A stretch of DNA of 6,264 bases. Origin: Ignavibacteriota bacterium. GTDB taxonomy: Bacteria > Bacteroidota > Kapaibacteriia > Palsa-1295. A program made the position numbers and the translations under genes. Below, piece after piece: positions 1 to 5,355 of the stretch. The notes under the pieces are model-generated. The model ran no database searches. It was not told the DNA's origin and saw nothing but the letters and a program-made list of their open reading frames with translations. The stretch spans positions 1-6,264 of the forward strand of contig PLXB01000088.1 in the NCBI GenBank assembly GCA_003151215.1, in the 5' to 3' direction. The number at the start of each line of letters is the position of its first letter. Position 1 is the first letter of the stretch.

Positions 1-1486
1 CGATCGTGAAGTCCTTCGTATCGTAGATGATCTCCGTTCTGCGCTTATCAGCGAATTTATTTCTTACTTCCGTTAATTCATCGGAAATGATCTTCTGCTG
101 AAGTTCCTTCGAAGCAAGAATCGCTTTGAGCTTCTCGATCAGTTGAATCACTTCGCGGTATTCCGATTCAATCTTTGCGCGTTCTAAGCCGGTCAATCTC
201 TGCAAGCGCATTTCAAGAATTGATTTCGCCTGAATTTCTGAAAGCCCGAAACGCTTGATTAAATTCTTTTGCGCAGTATCGCTATCTTTCGACTTTTTAA
301 TGACCTGAATAACTTCGTCAATATTATCGAGCGCAATAACATACCCCTCTAAAATATGCGCGCGTTTCTCTGCAGCATCGAGATCGAATTGTGTTCTGCG
401 ACGAATAACGGTATAGCGGTGATCGATATAATGCCGAACGACATCGCGAAGCGGGAGGACTTTCGGAACGCCATTCACCAACGCAAGCATAATAACGCCA
501 AACGTCGTCTGCATCTGTGAATGCTTGTAAAGATTATTTAGTACAACTTTAGCAATTGCATCACGCTTAAGATCGAAAACGATGCGGACTCCATCCTTAT
601 CGGATTCATCGCGCATATCGGCAATACCTTCGATCTTCTTATCTCGGATCATATCCGCGATCTTCTCCTGAAGCGTTGCCTTATTAACCATAAACGGAAT
701 TTCCGTAATGATAATAGATTCGCGGTCATTCTTCGAAACTTCTACGGTCGCACGAGCCCGAACGAGAACTCTACCTCTGCCCGTCATATAGGCATCTCGG
801 ACTCCTTCGTATCCATAGATCAAACCCCCTGTTGGGAAATCTGGAGCGATGATGATCTTCATCAACTCCTCACTCGTCATATTCGGATTCTTAATATATG
901 CAAGACAGCCATCAATCGCTTCGCCAAGATTATGCGGCGGAATGTTCGTTGCCATTCCGACGGCAATTCCTGTGGCGCCATTAACAAGCAAATTCGGAAA
1001 ACCTGCAGGAAGAACATTTGGCTGTTGAAGGGTATCGTCAAAGTTCGGACCGAAATCGACGGTGTTCTTATCAAGATCGCGCAATAGCTCCGTCGCCAGA
1101 GCCATTAAGCGTACTTCCGTATAACGCATAGCAGCCGGGCTATCGCCATCCATCGAACCGAAATTGCCTTGTCCATCGACTAAGATCCCCCGCATCGAGA
1201 AATCCTGCGCCATGCGGACGATAGAATCGTAAACGGCGACGTCACCATGAGGGTGGTATTTACCCAGTACTTCTCCGACAATACGGGCGCTCTTTTTATA
1301 TGGGCGGTTCGGAGCCATTCCAAGCTCATTCATACCATAAAGAACGCGCCTGTGAACAGGCTTTAAACCATCCCTAACATCAGGCAATGCTCGACTAACG
1401 ATGACAGACATCGAGTAATCGATGTAGCTTTCACGCATCTCATCTTCAAGCTGCCGTGGAATGATCTTCTCGGTAAAAGTCGCCAT
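1..1486 (-). CDS. gyrA: DNA gyrase subunit A (GyrA), N-terminal 495 residues, 3' end outside window
   Basis: GyrA is the DNA-cleaving subunit of the cytoplasmic A2B2 gyrase that introduces negative supercoils using ATP. My reading of the minus strand starts [20 protein letters not shown] and stays open to the left edge. Residue numbering matches E. coli GyrA without gaps through this part. Visible landmarks are the winged-helix core with [11 protein letters not shown] (42-52), the KYHPHGD motif (76-82), catalytic Tyr122 in AAMRYTE, the DNA-intercalating Ile174 in [14 protein letters not shown], then the tower region with [18 protein letters not shown] and the start of the coiled coil with [16 protein letters not shown]. 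The C-terminal pinwheel and GyrA-box lie outside the window. [15 protein letters not shown] spacing after GNFGS fits GyrA rather than ParC, although only the missing C-terminus would settle this formally. The ATG at 1484-1486 fits the family's usual N-terminus; no Shine-Dalgarno precedes it, which is common in Bacteroidota. Position 83 is Val, not Ser/Thr/Ala. Family assignment is near certain. Confidence 0.97.
   Translation of the reverse strand, partial: MATFTEKIIPRQLEDEMRESYIDYSMSVIVSRALPDVRDGLKPVHRRVLYGMNELGMAPNRPYKKSARIVGEVLGKYHPHGDVAVYDSIVRMAQDFSMRGILVDGQGNFGSMDGDSPAAMRYTEVRLMALATELLRDLDKNTVDFGPNFDDTLQQPNVLPAGFPNLLVNGATGIAVGMATNIPPHNLGEAIDGCLAYIKNPNMTSEELMKIIIAPDFPTGGLIYGYEGVRDAYMTGRGRVLVRARATVEVSKNDRESIIITEIPFMVNKATLQEKIADMIRDKKIEGIADMRDESDKDGVRIVFDLKRDAIAKVVLNNLYKHSQMQTTFGVIMLALVNGVPKVLPLRDVVRHYIDHRYTVIRRRTQFDLDAAEKRAHILEGYVIALDNIDEVIQVIKKSKDSDTAQKNLIKRFGLSEIQAKSILEMRLQRLTGLERAKIESEYREVIQLIEKLKAILASKELQQKIISDELTEVRNKFADKRRTEIIYDTKDFTI
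1238..1240 (-). other. gyrA: GyrA codon 83 (QRDR): valine in place of the usual Ser/Thr/Ala
   Basis: The codon reads GTC on the minus strand within [10 protein letters not shown]. Asp82 and the acidic Asp87 are conserved. In well-studied gyrases the small or hydroxyl residue here, together with Asp87, anchors the water-metal bridge to fluoroquinolones, and bulkier hydrophobic residues at this position reduce drug binding. Intrinsic reduced susceptibility is an inference; this may simply be the lineage's normal residue. Confidence 0.85.
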
Positions 1487-1542
1487 GAAAAAAAGGTAAA
1501 AGAATCGGTGTGAAATCCGCTAAAAATATGAGCTTACACAAC

Positions 1543-1565
1543 AAAAAAAGGACTCCAAAAAGTCC
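1543..1565 (-). terminator. Intrinsic terminator reading leftward, upstream of gyrA
   Basis: On the minus strand a perfect 5-bp stem GGACT/AGTCC (1561-1565 with 1550-1554) encloses a 6-nt loop and is followed directly by seven T (1549-1543). It sits about 90 bp beyond the 3' end of the tRNA-Thr fragment, where the terminator of the original tRNA transcript would be expected. It now shields gyrA, whose start is 57 bp further on, from transcription coming from the right. The stem is short, so strength is uncertain. The plus strand has no T-run, so it works in one direction only. Confidence 0.6.
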
Positions 1566-1652
1566 GAAAAGTTAGTAACAAAATAGGTAATTATCGAGCA
1601 ATTTGGAGGTAAATTCAATGATTATCGCCTTCCCCGGTTTTAGCTTGACCTG

Positions 1653-1695
1653 AGCCGCCAACCGGACTTGAACCGGTGACCTGCTGATTACGAAT
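1653..1695 (-). other. 3' fragment of a tRNA-Thr(CGT) gene, putative integration attachment site (att)
   Basis: Reading the minus strand, the sequence gives anticodon loop TTCGTAA (anticodon CGT at 1690-1692), 3' anticodon-stem strand TCAGC, variable loop AGGTC, T arm ACCGG-TTCAAGT-CCGGT (perfect stem, 1661-1677), 3' acceptor strand TGGCGGC and discriminator T at 1653. No encoded CCA follows. The 5' half is missing: the sequence before the loop (GCCTA) cannot form the anticodon stem, which would need GCTGA, and no D arm or GCCGCCA acceptor strand lies further upstream. Similarity stops one base before the anticodon loop, a usual crossover place for tRNA-targeting tyrosine recombinases. With an integrase gene starting about 100-200 bp away, this is best read as the duplicated 3' end left by integration. 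The polarity puts old chromosome on the gyrA side and the inserted element on the right. Confidence 0.8.
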
Positions 1696-1736
1696 AGGCA
1701 AATAAACAACAAAGCGACGGTATTCGTGGCAATATA

Positions 1737-1764
1737 TTGAGACCGGTCATAGAGACCGTAGAAT
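1737..1764 (+). promoter_or_regulatory. Candidate sigma-70-type promoter of the integrase gene
   Basis: TTGAGA (1737-1742) and TAGAAT (1759-1764) each match five of six consensus bases and are separated by 16 bp. This would place transcription start near 1771, in the right direction and position for the integrase. A direct repeat GAGACCG (1739-1745 and 1752-1758) overlaps the -35 box and spacer, and an inverted repeat follows over the -10 region. Bacteroidota housekeeping promoters often use a different -7 element, so function in this host is uncertain. Confidence 0.4.
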
Positions 1765-1778
1765 ATTCTCAGGAATAT
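1763..1778. repeat. Perfect inverted repeat ATATTC-TCAG-GAATAT upstream of the integrase
   Basis: The arms are 6 bp with a 4-bp centre. The repeat overlaps the proposed -10 box and start point, a suitable place for a repressor operator or an integrase or excisionase arm-type site. The sequence is AT-rich and short, so chance is possible. Confidence 0.35.
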
Positions 1779-1903
1779 CATAGTAGGCAGGTCATGATTT
1801 GACGGACGGTTCCAAGAGCAATATGAAGAACTGTCACTTTGCCGGAGGTCTCCACAAAATATTGCGAAGTATATCAGAGAGCCACTTTAATACAAATCTC
1901 GAT

Positions 1904-3070
1904 ATGCCTGAAAATGTAACTGTCGGAAACCCCTTCATCGTAAAACAGAGGAATCATTATTATATCAAGGTCACCATCCGCAATCCAGAAGCCGGTACTG
2001 TCAGAACGCTAAAAAAAACTACTGGTGTACCTGTCAATACAGTTCAGGGACTCAGTAAGGCACATCAGGTAAGGCTGGATATTCTTGCGGAGTATCGGAA
2101 CCATCATGATCCGTCCGCTCCAATCAAATTGAAGGATTTTGCAGACCATTATATAGAAGAGAGAGAAGCAGAAGGCCTGACTAGGTCCAGCCTCAGGGGG
2201 ATCAGGAAGGCTTTCAATGATCTCATAAAATTTGCAGGGGAAAAGAAGCTGCTCAAGCAGGTGGTAGTGAGTGATCTCCGAGAATTCCTGTTTAAGTATC
2301 TGGGAAATCCGGCAATGGCTCTTAACAATTACCGATGCCTCCATGCTGCATTTGACAGAGCGGTTCGGGATGAGAAGCTTTCAATGAATCCATTTAACCA
2401 AATCGACACGAAACTCCTCCGCAAGAGATTTAAGCCGAGACCCAGAGGAATCCTATCTGCCTCTGATGTAGTCAAAATTTACGACAATCTTCCGAGAGAA
2501 AGATTCTGTGACAGGACATTTGCCAATTACTTCCTTCTATTATATGGTACGGCATTCAGACGTGGAGAGGGTTGCTATCTGGAAAACGAGAATGTCGATT
2601 TCAAGGAAAAGACCATCGGCGTTCGAAGCACTGAAGAACACAAACTGAAGACCGAAGCAAGTTCAAGTGACATACCGATGACAGACCACACAAGGATCGC
2701 CATTAGTGATCAGATGAAAAGCAGAGCTGAACACAAGAACTGGCAGATACAGGAATCGAGATACATCTTCTGCAATTTCCGCGGGGATCATTACTATCCC
2801 GATACGATGACCAAGCAGGTGTTATCAAGAGTGAGAGAGGTATGCAAGAAACTGAAGCTAAATTCTAACGGCTTGGATCTTCATTCAATGAGGCATTCAT
2901 TAATTCAGCACCTGATCGATTCAGGCGCCGAGCCCGTCACTGTATCAAAATTTGCGCGGCATGCCAACCTATCAACGACACTATCGGCCTATCACAAAAT
3001 GTCTGACACCAAGACGAAATTTGAGTCAGTATTGAAGGTTACCAAAGAGATGCCAAGACCGAAGAGATAG
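1904..3070 (+). CDS. Tyrosine recombinase / phage-type integrase
   Basis: A site-specific recombinase that cuts and rejoins DNA through a 3'-phosphotyrosine, expected to integrate and excise the mobile element carrying it. Numbering in the longest open frame (TTG at 1799, 423 residues) the full catalytic set is visible: Arg254 in GTAFRRGEG, the beta-hairpin Lys284 in HKLKTEASSSDIPM, His362 and Arg365 in LHSMRHS, His388 in ARHANLSTT, and nucleophile Tyr398 in SAYHKM. Residues about 108-200 form the helical core-binding (SAM-like) domain, and 45-100 hold a beta-rich arm-type N-terminus with FIVKQRNHYYIKVTI. I chose the ATG at 1904 (388 residues) because the text from MPENVTVGN onward looks like a normal integrase start; the TTG at 1799 and ATG at 1823 are alternatives, and none has a strong Shine-Dalgarno. 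Of 34 Arg codons, 23 are AGA/AGG, unlike gyrA. All key residues are present, so the enzyme is probably active. It faces away from the tRNA fragment. Confidence 0.9.
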   Translation: MPENVTVGNPFIVKQRNHYYIKVTIRNPEAGTVRTLKKTTGVPVNTVQGLSKAHQVRLDILAEYRNHHDPSAPIKLKDFADHYIEEREAEGLTRSSLRGIRKAFNDLIKFAGEKKLLKQVVVSDLREFLFKYLGNPAMALNNYRCLHAAFDRAVRDEKLSMNPFNQIDTKLLRKRFKPRPRGILSASDVVKIYDNLPRERFCDRTFANYFLLLYGTAFRRGEGCYLENENVDFKEKTIGVRSTEEHKLKTEASSSDIPMTDHTRIAISDQMKSRAEHKNWQIQESRYIFCNFRGDHYYPDTMTKQVLSRVREVCKKLKLNSNGLDLHSMRHSLIQHLIDSGAEPVTVSKFARHANLSTTLSAYHKMSDTKTKFESVLKVTKEMPRPKR

Positions 3071-3158
3071 AGCATCAACAATATACAGTTACAACGCATA
3101 TGCGATGGTGATTATCCCCCGCTTACTATTGTATCCACTTTTATCCGTTCGTATAAAT
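3071..3158. other. Convergent intergenic gap between integrase and T9SS gene
   Basis: This 88-bp gap lies between two converging stop codons. No hairpin with a T-run is convincing on either strand, and no second tRNA piece or copy of the 1653-1695 sequence is present, so it does not mark the element's other end. It contains a 10-bp palindrome, CGCATATGCG (3095-3104), of unknown meaning. Confidence 0.5.
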
Positions 3159-3389
3159 TTACAGTTTCAAAAGCTTAATATTTATAATCTTATCCGACAT
3201 AGTAAATCTTGCAAAATATGCGCCGGGAAGAACTTTCGATAGATCAATAACAAAGTCCGCAGTCTTAGGAGAAGCCATTTCGATCATTTGCTCACCAAGA
3301 ACATTCACGATGGAAACACTTATGAGATTTTCGGGCGCATTGTGGATAGAAAGAATCCCCGAGACAGGGTTCGGAAAAAGTGATATATT
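3159..3389 (-). other. T9SS type A C-terminal sorting domain of the Asp-box protein
   Basis: The last 77 residues carry the standard features: FPNPVSG near the start, a central VNVLGEQM strand, DLS..LPGAYFARF, and a basic-hydrophobic end IKLLKL. In characterised T9SS cargo this domain directs outer-membrane export and is removed by PorU during attachment. The upper boundary is approximate. Confidence 0.88.
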
Positions 3390-5300
3390 CAAATCGTTTT
3401 GGATTTGATCTTTTACATCATTTATACCGAAATCAGAAAGGGGACGTCGCCAGATACCATTGTTACCAGTGCCTGCGAACAGATACTGATCGCTTGTTGC
3501 AAGCGCCACTACAGGATTGTTAGATAATCCTGTATTTACTGAGTGCCAATTTGCGCCCAGATTAGTAGAGAGATAAATGCCACTGTCCACATCGAGCGCA
3601 AAGAGATTGGATCCGGTCGCAACGAACTGAGATATAAAACGATTATGAGGAAGCCCAGAATTAACGACGATCCAACTCATGGCATTGTCGGTGGAAAGAA
3701 ATACTCCCGCGCTGTCGGAGGAAGGACCGGAAACTGAAACAAAAAGATCGTTGCCAATCGCGGTAATCGCACGTATAAGTGAGTACGTTGCCAATCCATT
3801 GTTCGCGGGAGTCCATGTGGTACCTAAGTCCGTCGAACGAAATATTCCATTATCATTCGCAGTAGTAACGATCGTAGAACCAATGACTGCAAAGCCAGAG
3901 GGACTCACATCGTAGGGAATTCCTTCGCTCGCTTCGGTCCAACTCGCGCCATTATTCGTTGAACGAGAGACAATGATAGCAGTAGTAATCGTACTACTTG
4001 TCGAATCGATAACTTTTGAAGAGGTAACGAATAAGTTAGAGTCGATCTGGGCAAACGCACCAATACCGGTTTGAAATGGCATCTCTAATCCCTGATCAGC
4101 GGTCTTTGTCCAATTTGATCCATTGTCTGTGGAAAGATATAACCCAGACCACGTTACAGTGAGAAGGTCCGAACCATGTTTTGAAAACGCAGATGGAAAA
4201 TCTGGGACTCCCAGCGTACCTGCCTGCCAACTTGCCCCATTGTCCTTCGTTGTAAAATTGCCTATACCACCTGTTGCCACATAAAGCCGTGGACCATAAA
4301 CCGTCATCGACGATGCACCAACCGAGATCATATCCGAGCTGATGTTGCTCCAGGATTCGCCATTCGAAGTGGTCCGATAGATTCCCGGACTGGCGCCAGC
4401 ATAAAGGGTTGAGCCGTTCACAGCAAATGGAATAATGCAACCGGAATTCGTTGTCAAGCCATTATTAACCGCCGACCAGTGTGCATCTGTGTCGATCCAA
4501 CGAAAGATGCCGTGCGATGTTCCTGCAAAGACGATATTATTACAAACGGCGAGCGAATATGCTGTAGAATCGATTAAACCGTCGAGGGCCACCCTCCAAC
4601 TTGTACCATCGTCCGTCGAGCGAAGTAGACTTGGACCCCATGCACCAGCGAAAATATCGGAACCGCGTATTGCAAGGGATAGGACTGGCGTCGAAATACC
4701 TGTATCCACTTGTTTCCAGCTGATTCCATTATCGGTTGAACGGAAAATACCATGGGAGGTTCCGGCAAACATTTCGGATCCATCCGAGACAAGCGCATGA
4801 ACGTGATTATCTGTGAGTCCGCTATCAGATGGCGTCCAATTTTTTCCACTGTCGGTCGAACGGTAAACTCCATTGTTCTTTATAAATGTATACTCTCCCA
4901 TGGCGGCGAACAACGTACCTCCGGTTTGGAGCAAAGTAGTAGGCATAAAGGGCATTCCACTATCGGCAGTTTTTATCCAGTTAGTACCATTATCGGTAGT
5001 CAGATAAATTCCGCCGCCTGCTAATACAAAGAGGCTCGTGCCGCTTGCCATCACGGAGTTAGTCGTCGATGTCCCCCAAGGAGTGTTCAGCCGCCGCCAA
5101 TTCCCGCCCCCGTTTGTGGAGAGAAATAGGTCTCCTTCGCTACAATTCGAGACTGCAAAAAGATTGGAACCCAAGACAGCGAGGCTCGATACCTGTCCAC
5201 CATAGGGCCCATTCGTTTGAACCCATTGACTTTTTGCATTGGAAGATAATCCCAAAGCAATATAAAATAATAAAGCGATGAGTACAAATTTTCGTTTCAT
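3159..5300 (-). CDS. T9SS-secreted Asp-box (BNR-like) beta-propeller protein
   Basis: A 713-residue exported protein. It begins with a Sec signal, MKRK followed by a hydrophobic core FVLIALLFYIALGL, with cleavage likely near residues 22-25. Thirteen Asp-box motifs of the form S/T-x-D/N-x-G-x-x-W follow, with the Trp at 68, 108, 155, 195, 235, 275, 317, 358, 397, 454, 496, 543 and 585, usually 39-47 residues apart. This is the turn motif of sialidase- and sortilin-type beta-propellers, so one large or two tandem propellers are likely. Copy six (WIDTDAHW) is degenerate. Residues about 637-713 form a type A sorting domain: LFPNPVSGILSI, then VNVLGEQM, DLSKVLPGAYFARF and a final IKLLKL. The protein is expected to cross the outer membrane by T9SS and be anchored or released at the surface. 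No catalytic residues are recognisable, so adhesion or binding is more likely than sialidase activity. The ATG at 5298-5300 has AAGGAG at 5310-5315; a longer frame to 5366 would overlap the upstream gene and lose the N-terminal signal position. Only 2 of 18 Arg codons are AGR. Confidence 0.9.
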   Translation of the reverse strand: MKRKFVLIALLFYIALGLSSNAKSQWVQTNGPYGGQVSSLAVLGSNLFAVSNCSEGDLFLSTNGGGNWRRLNTPWGTSTTNSVMASGTSLFVLAGGGIYLTTDNGTNWIKTADSGMPFMPTTLLQTGGTLFAAMGEYTFIKNNGVYRSTDSGKNWTPSDSGLTDNHVHALVSDGSEMFAGTSHGIFRSTDNGISWKQVDTGISTPVLSLAIRGSDIFAGAWGPSLLRSTDDGTSWRVALDGLIDSTAYSLAVCNNIVFAGTSHGIFRWIDTDAHWSAVNNGLTTNSGCIIPFAVNGSTLYAGASPGIYRTTSNGESWSNISSDMISVGASSMTVYGPRLYVATGGIGNFTTKDNGASWQAGTLGVPDFPSAFSKHGSDLLTVTWSGLYLSTDNGSNWTKTADQGLEMPFQTGIGAFAQIDSNLFVTSSKVIDSTSSTITTAIIVSRSTNNGASWTEASEGIPYDVSPSGFAVIGSTIVTTANDNGIFRSTDLGTTWTPANNGLATYSLIRAITAIGNDLFVSVSGPSSDSAGVFLSTDNAMSWIVVNSGLPHNRFISQFVATGSNLFALDVDSGIYLSTNLGANWHSVNTGLSNNPVVALATSDQYLFAGTGNNGIWRRPLSDFGINDVKDQIQNDLNISLFPNPVSGILSIHNAPENLISVSIVNVLGEQMIEMASPKTADFVIDLSKVLPGAYFARFTMSDKIINIKLLKL

Positions 5301-5309
5301 AACCCGTCT

Positions 5310-5315
5310 CTCCTT
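5310..5315 (-). promoter_or_regulatory. Shine-Dalgarno site AAGGAG of the Asp-box gene
   Basis: It lies nine bases before the ATG at 5298-5300 in the 55-bp gap after the upstream gene's stop. It decides the start in favour of 5300 over the in-frame ATG at 5366. A clear Shine-Dalgarno here contrasts with its absence at gyrA and the integrase. Confidence 0.7.
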
Positions 5316-5355
5316 ATAGAATCGATCAGAGTAAAAAACAATTGATGGCGAAGAT

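Larger units (their letters stand above)
1487..1903. other. Non-coding interval between gyrA and the integrase
   Basis: Besides the terminator, tRNA fragment and putative promoter listed separately, 1566-1652 is the AT-rich spacer that once followed the tRNA, with no recognisable motif. Region 1696-1736 is non-coding with no recognisable function. A minus-strand open frame across 1572-1781 runs through the tRNA fragment and is not credible as a gene. The gyrA promoter should lie in roughly 1490-1545, but no clear match to the sigma-70 or the Bacteroidota -33/-7 consensus could be fixed. The stretch 1799-1903 is in frame with the integrase and may code for a longer N-terminus. Confidence 0.6.

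Noticed and set aside
1..1486. ParC (topoisomerase IV subunit A) instead of GyrA
   Set aside because: Gap-free alignment to GyrA numbering and the [18 protein letters not shown] motif without the ParC-type insertion favour GyrA. The C-terminus that would prove it is outside the window.
1487..1542. gyrA promoter
   Set aside because: AT-rich pieces such as TTGTTG and TATTTT are present, but spacing fits neither sigma-70 nor the Bacteroidota TTTG/TAnnTTTG pattern, so no specific site is claimed.
1653..1730. Intact tRNA-Thr gene on the minus strand
   Set aside because: Only the part from the anticodon loop to the discriminator is present. No matching 5' anticodon strand, D arm or 5' acceptor strand was found on that strand.
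1572..1781. Minus-strand open frame of 69 codons with a hydrophobic N-terminal part
   Set aside because: It runs straight through the tRNA-Thr 3' fragment and the integrase promoter region, has no ribosome binding site and resembles no protein I know.
2009..2344. Minus-strand open frame inside the integrase gene
   Set aside because: It is wholly antisense to conserved integrase coding sequence and has no recognisable domain.
3095..3104. Palindrome CGCATATGCG between the convergent genes
   Set aside because: It is a single 10-bp palindrome without a T-run, repeat partner or promoter context. It is not a terminator and may be chance.
3543..5281. Several 64-121-codon open frames on the plus strand and in other minus-strand frames across the Asp-box gene
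   Set aside because: They are shadows of the repeated coding sequence, lack ribosome binding sites, and show no protein-like domains.
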